From the NCBI GenBank assembly GCA_026418935.1, contig JAOAAJ010000082.1, forward strand, positions 1-41,778: a stretch of DNA of 41,778 nucleotides, written 5' to 3'. Origin of the DNA: Caloramator sp. GTDB taxonomy: Bacteria; Bacillota; Clostridia; Clostridiales; Caloramatoraceae. Below are positions 35,240 through 41,778 of the stretch, in pieces. The notes under the pieces were generated by a model. The model searched no databases. It saw only the letters and a list, made by a program, of their open reading frames with translations, and had not been told where the DNA came from. Each line of letters begins with the position of its first letter. Position 1 is the first letter of the stretch. Both the position numbers and the translations under genes were made by a program.

Positions 35240-36407
35240 TTTGTGGTCAATTGTTTTTAAGAAGGAATTAAAGGATTTATTTAGAGATAGAAAAACAGTT
35301 ATAATGTCAGTTATTTTACCTTTGGTACTTTTTCCATTATTATTTGGGCTAATAGGTAAAGGAGTAAAGAGCACAACTGAAAAGGTAACTAAGGAGGTAA
35401 AAATAGCTTATATTGGAGGAGAATCTTCCTTTAAAAAATTCTTAAGTAGTGTGCCTAATATTAAGATAGTTGAAACAAATGATTATCAAGAGCAGGTTAA
35501 AAAAGGAAGTTTATATTTAGCTGTTGTTGTAGAGGAAGATTTTGATACAAAATTGGCACAGGATGAAATGTCGGATATAAAAATTATATATGATTCGGAG
35601 AGTACAAACTCCCAAACAGCTTTAGATGTTGTTGAAGATATAATAAGTACATATAAGGATGAGGTTGTAAAAAGAAGACTTGAAGCAAGGGGAATAGATG
35701 TATCTATTTTAAAACCTATTGATGTTAAAAATGAGCCTATAAATAAAGAAAAGTCAAGTGAAGGGGCACTAATATTAACAATGCTTCTTCCGCTTTACTT
35801 AATAATATATGCAATTACAGGACCTATGGCTGCTGCTGTTGACTTAGGTGCAGGAGAAAAGGAGAGAGGAACCCTTGAGCCACTTCTTACAACCCAAGCA
35901 AGTAGAATGCAGCTATTATTTGGAAAGCTATTTGCTATAACTGTTATGGGTATAATAGGAACAACATCTTCTTTAACAGGACTTTACATAGCCTTTAAAT
36001 ACTCGATGGACTTTATGGGGGATGTTGGATTAAATATTTCAATAGGTTCTCTACTTTTAATAGGAATTACAGCAATAATATTAAATATGATTTTTGCAGC
36101 AGTTGAACTTGCTGTAAGTATATATGCAAGGTCCTTTAAAGAGGCTCAAACATATCTATCTCCTGTAACTATTATTGGTATGATTGTTGCTTATGGAACC
36201 TATATGATGGATGTGAAAAGTGCATCTACTATAATGTTTAACATACCACTTGCAAATATTTCACTTATTATAAAGGAATTTGTTATAGGAGTTTATAATC
36301 CTGTACACATAGCCATAACATTTGTTTGGGCATTTGTTTATATAATAGCAGCAATATTGTTTGCAAGATATATGTTTAGTAAAGAGGAAGTTGTATTTAG
36401 GACTTGA
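35232..36407 (+). CDS. ABC-2 type permease, NatB-like
   Basis: A 391-residue ABC-2 permease. One N-terminal membrane segment (about 21-43), a large external domain of about 130 residues, and five or six further membrane segments. The segment ERGTLEPLLTTQASR is typical of NatB/ABC-2 exporters and contacts the ATPase. It partners with the preceding gene; export of Na+ is the family precedent. GGGGG lies before ATG 35232. Confidence 0.88.
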   Translation: MNSLWSIVFKKELKDLFRDRKTVIMSVILPLVLFPLLFGLIGKGVKSTTEKVTKEVKIAYIGGESSFKKFLSSVPNIKIVETNDYQEQVKKGSLYLAVVVEEDFDTKLAQDEMSDIKIIYDSESTNSQTALDVVEDIISTYKDEVVKRRLEARGIDVSILKPIDVKNEPINKEKSSEGALILTMLLPLYLIIYAITGPMAAAVDLGAGEKERGTLEPLLTTQASRMQLLFGKLFAITVMGIIGTTSSLTGLYIAFKYSMDFMGDVGLNISIGSLLLIGITAIILNMIFAAVELAVSIYARSFKEAQTYLSPVTIIGMIVAYGTYMMDVKSASTIMFNIPLANISLIIKEFVIGVYNPVHIAITFVWAFVYIIAAILFARYMFSKEEVVFRT

Positions 36408-36475
36408 TTTAAGTAATTAAAGTTTGAATTGTTTTTATAAATATATGTATTTATCTATATGCAAAGATTATAAAT

Positions 36476-36514
36476 AAAGCCCAATGAAGGTTTAAAAGTC
36501 CTTCGTTGGGCTTT
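36476..36514. terminator. Bidirectional hairpin after natB
   Basis: AAAGCCCAATGAAGG pairs with CCTTCGTTGGGCTTT (one G-U pair). T-runs are modest on either strand. It separates natB from the convergent minus-strand gene. Confidence 0.8.
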
Positions 36515-36517
36515 ATA

Positions 36518-36931
36518 TCAATTATTTATTAAATCGTCTAATAAATCCTTCATACTTGAGGTTATATACGAAATTTTATCCTCAAGTATTTTTTTGCTCT
36601 CTGAATAGATATCATCAACTTCAATAAGTTTAAGCTTTGTATCTATGTTATTGAGCTTTCTATAGGCTTGGGTAAAAAGGTTATTAAGTAGGTATCCCTT
36701 TGATGAAGGATTGGAATTACATAGGTATAGGCATTTTATAAATCCAAGGCTTTGAGAAAAATAAGAAAGAGAAGTTAGATAATCATTATAGATTTCACGA
36801 TATATAGGCATAGATTCTTTTGATACTTTAATTCCCTTTAAATGATATGAAAGGTTAATAAGAGTTTTTTCAAGAGAGTTCATCTTGAAAATTGCACCTA
36901 CAAGAGAACTTTCCTTATATTTTGTTTCCAA
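36518..36931 (-). CDS. Hypothetical helical protein (137 aa)
   Basis: I do not recognise this protein. The 137 residues are predicted mostly helical, soluble, with no signal peptide; the C-terminal 50 residues (IEVDDIYSESKKILEDKIS onward) are coiled-coil-like. Two cysteines lie in FIKCLYLCNS. It starts at TTG 36929-36931 with AGGAGGT 7 bases upstream. A possible minus-strand promoter is TTAACT, 17 bp, TATAGT about 50 bases upstream. It stands alone between natB and ilvA. Confidence 0.7.
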   Translation of the reverse strand: METKYKESSLVGAIFKMNSLEKTLINLSYHLKGIKVSKESMPIYREIYNDYLTSLSYFSQSLGFIKCLYLCNSNPSSKGYLLNNLFTQAYRKLNNIDTKLKLIEVDDIYSESKKILEDKISYITSSMKDLLDDLINN

Positions 36932-36945
36932 GGGGAAAACCTCCT

Positions 36946-37217
36946 AAAAATTTATTTTATACTATAAAATATGCAGAAAATATAGTTAAGATGTTTAATA
37001 TTAAATTCAATTAAAATTCTGTAATCTTACAGCAATATAATGTTTGTATACAGCGGACAATTTAAAGAATATTTTTCGAATACACTGTAAAAAAATAGAT
37101 ATATAAAGTAATAATGAGATATGACAAGAAAACATAAATAAAAATTGTATAAATTTTAATAATGAACAAATAATAATAAATACACTCTAAAATAATCAAA
37201 AAAGGTGATATTCTCAA
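36946..37217. other. Gene-free stretch between the hypothetical gene and the ilvA promoter
   Basis: No open frame with a ribosome site is seen. The stretch contains a dyad CTGTAA-TC-TTACAG at 37019-37032, followed four bases later by TATAAT (37036-37041) without a clear -35, and another CTGTAA at 37085-37090. A small RNA or divergent control region is possible but not supported further. Confidence 0.4.
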
Positions 37218-37246
37218 TTGAATTTTTTTGTCGAGTAATGTATATT
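37218..37246 (+). promoter_or_regulatory. Promoter of ilvA/tdcB
   Basis: TTGAAT (37218-37223) and TATATT (37241-37246) are 17 bp apart; leader about 37 bases. Confidence 0.65.
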
Positions 37247-37290
37247 AAAATTAAGATAATTAAAAATTTTTATAGGAATGAGGGAAAAAT

Positions 37291-38256
37291 ATGCAAGTTA
37301 CTTTTGAAATGATTAAAGAGGCTCAAAATCGTTTAAATGGAGTAGTAAGAAAAACAGAACTTGCTAAGTCCTATAGCTTAACACAATTAACTGGGATGAA
37401 TGTTTTTTTAAAGGCAGAAAATAGACAAAAGACAAATGCATTTAAATTAAGAGGTGCTTACAATAAAATAGCAAGCTTAAGCGAAGAAGAAAGAAAAAGG
37501 GGAGTTATCGCATCATCTGCAGGAAATCATGCACAGGGTGTTGCGTATGCTGCAAAGGTTTTTGGTATAAATGCAACTATATGTATGCCAGAGACTGCTC
37601 CAAAGACTAAAGTAGAATCAACAAAATCATACGGTGCAACAGTAGTTCAATATGGACTTGTATATGATGATTGTTATCAAAAGGCAGTTGAAATTCAAAA
37701 AGAAACAGGTGCTACATTTGTTCACCCCTTCAATGATCCTTATGTAATTGCAGGACAGGGGACAATAGGACTTGAAATATTAGATGAGTTTGGTGATGTT
37801 GATGCTATAGTTGTTCCAATTGGTGGAGGCGGAATTATATCAGGTATAGCAGTTGCAATGAAGGAAATAAAACCAAGCATAAAGGTAATAGGAGTTCAGG
37901 CTGAGGTTATAGCATCAACAAGGGCGTCACTTGATGCTGGCAAAATAGTAACATTGCCAGGTGTAAAATCATTGGCAGATGGTATATCAGTTAAGACTCC
38001 AGGAGATTTAACTTTTGATATAATTCAAAAATATGTTGATGATGTAGTTACTGTATCAGAGGATGAAATAGAGGATGCTATATATAGGCTTCTTCAAAAA
38101 TCTAAACTTGTAGTTGAAGGAGCTGGTGCTACAACAGCAGCAGCTGTTATAAACGGAAAGGTTAATATGCCAGGTAAAAATGTTGTTTGTGTTTTAACAG
38201 GTGGAAATATAGATCCTATGGTGCTTGCGAATATAATTCAAAAGAAGAATGCGTAA
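37291..38256 (+). CDS. Threonine ammonia-lyase, short catabolic form
   Basis: A PLP enzyme of fold type II, 321 residues, that deaminates threonine (or serine) to 2-oxobutyrate. The Schiff-base lysine is Lys52 in TNAFKLRGA; the phosphate-binding glycines are in VPIGGGGI; SSAGNHAQG is the substrate loop. There is no C-terminal ACT regulatory domain, so it is closer to TdcB-type than to isoleucine-inhibited IlvA. It is monocistronic. A serine/threonine racemase-like variant cannot be excluded. Confidence 0.9.
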   Translation: MQVTFEMIKEAQNRLNGVVRKTELAKSYSLTQLTGMNVFLKAENRQKTNAFKLRGAYNKIASLSEEERKRGVIASSAGNHAQGVAYAAKVFGINATICMPETAPKTKVESTKSYGATVVQYGLVYDDCYQKAVEIQKETGATFVHPFNDPYVIAGQGTIGLEILDEFGDVDAIVVPIGGGGIISGIAVAMKEIKPSIKVIGVQAEVIASTRASLDAGKIVTLPGVKSLADGISVKTPGDLTFDIIQKYVDDVVTVSEDEIEDAIYRLLQKSKLVVEGAGATTAAAVINGKVNMPGKNVVCVLTGGNIDPMVLANIIQKKNA

Positions 38257-38287
38257 AAAGCTGCAGCATTTGCTGCAGCTTTTTTTA
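38255..38287 (+). terminator. Terminator of the threonine ammonia-lyase gene
   Basis: AGCTGCAGCA pairs perfectly with TGCTGCAGCT (loop TT, opening to a larger loop), followed by TTTTTT. It begins at the stop codon. Confidence 0.93.
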
Positions 38288-38295
38288 TATATATG

Positions 38296-38324
38296 TTGAA
38301 AAAAAATGAATAAATATATAAAAT
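38296..38324 (+). promoter_or_regulatory. Promoter of gltX
   Basis: TTGAAA (38296-38301) and TAAAAT (38319-38324) are 17 bp apart. Confidence 0.65.
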
Positions 38325-38356
38325 TGTATTAGTATATTATTTTGCGGAGGTGTATT

Positions 38357-39811
38357 ATGGAGAGAGTTAGATTTGCCCCAAGTCCAACAGGGCATTTGCA
38401 TATAGGTGGTGCAAGAACAGCACTATTTAACTATCTTTATGCTAAAAAAACTGGCGGAAAATTTTTGCTTAGAATTGAAGATACAGATTTAAACCGTTCA
38501 ACAGAGGAGTCAGAAAAGGTAATTATAGAAGGATTAAAGTGGCTTGGAATTAATTGGGATGAAGGTATAGAGGTTGGAGGAGAACACGGACCATATAGAT
38601 CAACAGAAAGAGTACATATATACAATCCTTATGTACAAAGACTTTTAGATGAGGGGAAGGCATATCTTTGCTACTGTTCTGAAGAGGAGCTTGAAAGAGA
38701 AAGAGAAGAAGCTCTAAAGAGAGGAGAAATGCCAAGATATTCAGGTAAGTGTAGACATTTAACAAAAGAGGACAGAGAGAGGTTTGAAAAGGAAGGTAGA
38801 AAACCTGTTGTAAGATTTAGAGTACCAGAAGATGAATTGATAGTAGTAGATGATTTAGTAAGAGGAAGAGTAGAATTTAATTCTAATGATATTGGAGATT
38901 TTATTATTGTAAAATCAGATGGAATTCCTGTTTATAATTTTGCAGTAACAATAGATGACTATTTAATGGAAATAACAACAGTAATTCGTGGTGAAGAGCA
39001 TCTTTCAAATACACCAAGACAAATCCTTATTTATAAGGCATTAGGTTTTGATATACCAAAATTTGCACACGTTTCTCTAATACTTGGAAAAGACAGAACA
39101 AAGATGAGCAAACGCCACGGTTCAACATGGGTAGAACAATATAGAGATGCTGGATACCTTCCAGAGGCTATAATTAATTTCCTTGCTCTTCTTGGCTGGT
39201 CCCCAGAGGGAGAAGAAGAAATATTCTCTATGGAAGAGCTTGAAAAAATGTTTGATATAAACAGAGTAAGTAAAAATCCAGCTGTATTTGATATTGATAA
39301 GTTAAATCATATAAATGGAATCTATATAAGAAGTGCAGAACTTGATAGAATAGTTGATTTAGCAATTCCTCATTTTGTTAAGGGAGAATTTATCACAGAG
39401 GAATTTGCAAACACTAATAGAGAATGGATATCAAAGATAGTAGATACAGTAAGAGGCGGATTATCTAATGTTGCTGAAATAGTAAATCATGTAGGTATAT
39501 TCTTTGGAGAAGAAGTTAAATTAGAAAATGAAGAAGCTCAAGAAGTGTTAAAGCAAGAACATGTTCCTGCACTACTTGATGAGTTTAAGAATATACTATT
39601 AGAAACAGAAGTTGTAACTAAAGAAAATGCAAAGGATATAATGAATGAAATCAAAAAGAGAACAGGAGCAAAGGGAAAGGCATTGTTTATGCCTATAAGA
39701 GTTGCTGTAACAGGTCAAGTACATGGTCCTGAGCTTGTAAATGTTCTTGAAATATTAGGTAAAGACATGCTAATTAAAAGAATTGAATATGTAAAACAAA
39801 ATTTGCTATAA
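38357..39811 (+). CDS. gltX: Glutamyl-tRNA synthetase
   Basis: GltX, 484 residues, class I aminoacyl-tRNA synthetase that charges tRNA-Glu (and often tRNA-Gln in organisms using transamidation). The HIGH motif is HLHIG (13-17) and KMSKR is at 249-253. A cysteine-rich CYCSEEEL...CRHL zinc-like insertion is seen near residue 100-135. ATG 38357 follows GCGGAGGTG at 7 bases; an ATG at 38342 in the longer frame is not supported. No terminator follows; its stop overlaps the cysS promoter. Confidence 0.96.
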   Translation: MERVRFAPSPTGHLHIGGARTALFNYLYAKKTGGKFLLRIEDTDLNRSTEESEKVIIEGLKWLGINWDEGIEVGGEHGPYRSTERVHIYNPYVQRLLDEGKAYLCYCSEEELEREREEALKRGEMPRYSGKCRHLTKEDRERFEKEGRKPVVRFRVPEDELIVVDDLVRGRVEFNSNDIGDFIIVKSDGIPVYNFAVTIDDYLMEITTVIRGEEHLSNTPRQILIYKALGFDIPKFAHVSLILGKDRTKMSKRHGSTWVEQYRDAGYLPEAIINFLALLGWSPEGEEEIFSMEELEKMFDINRVSKNPAVFDIDKLNHINGIYIRSAELDRIVDLAIPHFVKGEFITEEFANTNREWISKIVDTVRGGLSNVAEIVNHVGIFFGEEVKLENEEAQEVLKQEHVPALLDEFKNILLETEVVTKENAKDIMNEIKKRTGAKGKALFMPIRVAVTGQVHGPELVNVLEILGKDMLIKRIEYVKQNLL

Positions 39812-39812
39812 T
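39783..39812 (+). promoter_or_regulatory. Promoter of the T-box/cysS unit
   Basis: TTGAAT (39783-39788) and TATAAT (39807-39812) are 18 bp apart and lie on the last codons of gltX. RNA would start near 39819. Confidence 0.65.
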
Positions 39813-39818
39813 AAAATA

Positions 39819-40037
39819 AAAGGCTATGAAGGGAAGAATAAGGAATTAATCCATTTCAGAGAGTAGCTGCCTTAGGCTGTGAGCAGCTATATGGACACTC
39901 CTTTAGTGCGTCCTTGAGCTTTTCTGCCGAAGTTTAAGTAGGTAGAAACGGTAATTCCGTTATAATTTTGAGTGAGGCTTTTGCCTAATTAGAGTGGAAC
40001 CACGGAGTGCCCCTTCGTCTCTAAGGAGATGGAGGGG
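39819..40037 (+). promoter_or_regulatory. T-box riboswitch, cysteine specific
   Basis: Stem I shows an AG bulge (CAGAGAG), the paired TAGCTGC/GCAGCTA, a GGCTGTGA terminal loop, and the specifier TGC (39907-39909) in the 3' loop. The T-box AGAGTGGAACCACGG (39991-40005) has TGGA at 39995-39998, matching the UCCA end expected of tRNA-Cys (U73). The antiterminator pairs AGAG and ACGGAG with CTTCGTCTCT, leaving a 7-base bulge. The competing terminator pairs CCCCTTCGTCTC (40010-40021) with GAGATGGAGGGG (40026-40037). Uncharged tRNA-Cys would therefore raise cysS expression. Confidence 0.93.
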
Positions 40038-40064
40038 TTAATTTATATAAAAAGAGGTGATGTT

Positions 40065-41468
40065 ATGGGAATTAAGGTTTTTAATACTATGACAAGACAA
40101 AAGGAGGATTTTGTAACAGTAGAACCTGGTGTTGTAAAAATGTATGTATGTGGGCCAACTGTCTACAACTTCTTTCACATTGGTAATGCAAGAACCTTCA
40201 TTGTATTCGACACAATTAGAAGATACCTTGAGTATAGGGGATATCAAGTAAAATTCATTCAAAACTTTACAGACATTGATGACAAAATGATTAAGAGGGC
40301 TAATGAAGAGGGAGTTACTGTAAAGGATGTAGCTGAAAAATATATTAATGAGTATTACAAGGATGCAGATGCATTAAATTTAAAAAGAGCAACTGTAAAT
40401 CCAAGAGCAACAGAATATATAAATGAAATTATAAAGTTTGTAAAGGATTTAGAAGATAAGGGATTTGCCTATGCTGTTGATGGGGATGTTTATTTTGATA
40501 CAACGAAATTTAAAGAATACGGAAAGCTTAGCCATCAAAGTATAGAGGATTTAGAGGCTGGTGCAAGAATAGAAGTAGATGAAAGAAAGAGAAATCCTAT
40601 GGATTTTGCACTTTGGAAGGCAAAGAAGGAGGGAGAACCAGCTTGGGAGAGTCCTTGGGGAGAAGGAAGACCAGGTTGGCATATAGAGTGTTCTACAATG
40701 GCTTGTTCATTACTTGGTGAAACAATAGATATTCACGGTGGAGGAGCAGACTTAGTATTCCCTCACCACGAAAATGAAATAGCACAAAGTGAAGCAAGAA
40801 ATGGAAAACCATTTGCAAGATACTGGATGCATGCTGCTTACTTAAATGTTAACAATCAAAAGATGTCAAAATCACTAAATAACTTCTTTACAGCAAGAGA
40901 AATACTTGAAAAGTATGATGCGGAAGTTATAAGAATGTTTATGTTATCTGGACACTACAGAAATCCAATCAACTTCAGCCTTGATTTATTAGAACAGGCA
41001 AAGGCTGGACTTGAGAGAATTTATAATTCAATAGCAAACCTTGAACATGTAATTGAAGTTTCAAACTATGACACAATAAAAGAAGAGGAAAAAGCATTTA
41101 GCTCTAAACTTGATGAATATAAAAATAGATTCATTGAAGTTATGGATGATGATTTCAATACTGCAGATGCAATTTCTGTTATATTTGATATGGTAAGAGA
41201 TATAAATAGCAATATTAATCTTGAAAGTTCTAAGGAGATTGCAAAGAAGGCGTTAAACTTAATAAGAGAACTTGGTTCACCTCTTGCAATACTTCAAAAG
41301 AATACAAAGGAATCTTTAGATGAAGAAATAGAAAAGCTTATTGAAGAGAGACAAAAGGCAAGAAAAGAAAAGAACTTTGCTCTTGCAGATAAAATAAGAG
41401 ATGATCTTAAGGCAAGAGGAATAATATTAGAGGACACACCACAGGGTGTAAGATGGAAAAGGATATAA
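40065..41468 (+). CDS. cysS: Cysteinyl-tRNA synthetase
   Basis: CysS, 467 residues, class I synthetase charging tRNA-Cys. Zinc ligands include Cys29 (CGPTVYN), the WHIECS cysteine and HHENE; HIGH is HIGN (38-41) and KMSKS is at 266-270. ATG 40065 lies after AGAGGTG; the longer frame from 40029 begins in the T-box terminator. In many Clostridia mrnC and rlmB follow; here an IS fragment follows instead. Confidence 0.97.
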   Translation: MGIKVFNTMTRQKEDFVTVEPGVVKMYVCGPTVYNFFHIGNARTFIVFDTIRRYLEYRGYQVKFIQNFTDIDDKMIKRANEEGVTVKDVAEKYINEYYKDADALNLKRATVNPRATEYINEIIKFVKDLEDKGFAYAVDGDVYFDTTKFKEYGKLSHQSIEDLEAGARIEVDERKRNPMDFALWKAKKEGEPAWESPWGEGRPGWHIECSTMACSLLGETIDIHGGGADLVFPHHENEIAQSEARNGKPFARYWMHAAYLNVNNQKMSKSLNNFFTAREILEKYDAEVIRMFMLSGHYRNPINFSLDLLEQAKAGLERIYNSIANLEHVIEVSNYDTIKEEEKAFSSKLDEYKNRFIEVMDDDFNTADAISVIFDMVRDINSNINLESSKEIAKKALNLIRELGSPLAILQKNTKESLDEEIEKLIEERQKARKEKNFALADKIRDDLKARGIILEDTPQGVRWKRI

Positions 41469-41469
41469 A

Positions 41470-41489
41470 AAGGGGCCGAAAGGCCCCTT
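41470..41489 (+). terminator. Hairpin after cysS
   Basis: AAGGGGCC, GAAA tetraloop, GGCCCCTT. The T-run is only TT, so it may act with the second hairpin at 41501-41552. Confidence 0.75.
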
Positions 41490-41500
41490 ACAGATTGTTG

Positions 41501-41552
41501 ATAAACCCCTTGATTTTTAGAACCCCTTGATTTTTAGAATCAAGGGGTTTAT
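41501..41552. repeat. Second hairpin with a tandem 17-bp duplication of its left arm
   Basis: ATAAACCCCTTGAT (41501-41514) is a perfect inverse of ATCAAGGGGTTTAT (41539-41552). The arm AACCCCTTGATTTTTAG occurs twice in tandem (from 41504 and from 41521, period 17), so either copy can pair with the single right arm. It lies between cysS and the convergent transposase gene and can terminate both. Confidence 0.75.
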
Positions 41553-41778
41553 TTATGCGGTAGCATATAAATTTTCATAATAAATTTTTGATTTTAACAT
41601 AGATATTTTATTAATACTTTTAAAAAATAAAAGGGACAGTACCCTTGCAATCTTTTTCATATTTTGAACTGCTGCTGTAAGTAAGCATTGTTCGCTTACT
41701 TTAGCTAATCCGCGGAAGCGACAATAGCGAAGCCCATGTAATTCTTTCGAATCTGCAAAGCTTCGCTCTATTGTTTCC
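41553..41778 (-). CDS. IS1182-family transposase, C-terminal part (partial)
   Basis: The minus strand, read from the right edge, gives an uninterrupted 74-residue end of a DDE transposase: [16 protein letters not shown] then [21 protein letters not shown], as in IS1182-type transposases, and stops at 41553-41555. The ERSF glutamate is the likely last residue of the DDE triad. The gene continues past the window. The element's terminal repeat should lie between about 41469 and 41553; I cannot define it. Confidence 0.9.
   Translation of the reverse strand, partial: ETIERSFADSKELHGLRYCRFRGLAKVSEQCLLTAAVQNMKKIARVLSLLFFKSINKISMLKSKIYYENLYATA

Noticed and set aside
41518-41660. GGGACAGTACCC in the transposase end as the terminal inverted repeat
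   Set aside because: It lies inside the coding frame, upstream of the stop codon, so it cannot be the outer end of the element.
1-41778. CRISPR arrays, prophage or defence islands
   Set aside because: No spaced direct repeats, integrases, phage structural genes or restriction/toxin genes were found; the only mobile items are the intein and the edge IS.

Overview
The window is AT-rich, Gram-positive chromosomal DNA. Gene content and order (ctsR-mcsA-mcsB-clpC-radA-disA, a carD-type gene, yacL-ispD, ispF, gltX, cysS), strong AGGAGG-type ribosome binding sites, many TTG/GTG starts, a T-box leader, type III glutamine synthetase and an adenosylcobalamin-type ribonucleotide reductase all point to the class Clostridia. 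A Clostridiaceae or Caloramator-like organism is my guess; the sequence alone does not fix genus.

Layout. 1-410: the 3' end of a 23S rRNA gene, a heptad-repeat spacer with no 5S gene, tRNA-Asn and a terminator. 411-4514: a three-gene operon of a LuxE-type acyl-protein synthetase, a LuxC-type acyl reductase and a class III aminotransferase. This looks like a compact acid-to-aldehyde-to-amine route and is the least explained functional unit here. 4511-6030: a 3-methyladenine DNA glycosylase gene diverging from a CPBP-like membrane protein that has no histidine. 6141-9564: nrdJ, preceded by an ideal pair of NrdR boxes and interrupted by a 367-residue LAGLIDADG intein placed exactly before the catalytic cysteine. 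9555-13609: a chemotaxis receptor diverging from an EAL-CBS-GGDEF protein, with a cluster of TTAACA repeats between them. 13651-17937: pstSCAB-phoU, whose promoter carries the same kind of TTAACA repeats.

17927-21334: signal peptidase I (minus strand), an EF-G paralogue, and two small unknown genes. 21419-25988: the CtsR regulon operon with its operator. 26071-28517: radA-disA. 28515-31519: a small cysteine-rich MazG-like gene (minus strand), a CarD-like gene, then yacL-ispD. 31538-33887: type III glutamine synthetase behind a terminator/antiterminator leader. 33981-36514: ispF with a NatAB-type ABC exporter. 36518-36931: an unknown helical protein (minus strand). 37218-38285: threonine ammonia-lyase. 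38296-41489: gltX, then cysS under a cysteine T-box. 41501-41778: an odd terminator with a duplicated arm, followed by the 3' end of an IS1182-type transposase gene running in from the right edge.

Regulation visible in the sequence covers nucleotide-synthesis control (NrdR), heat shock (CtsR), probable phosphate starvation (TTAACA repeats at pst and at the c-di-GMP/chemotaxis pair), uncharged tRNA-Cys (T-box), and a probable nitrogen-responsive antitermination switch before glnN.
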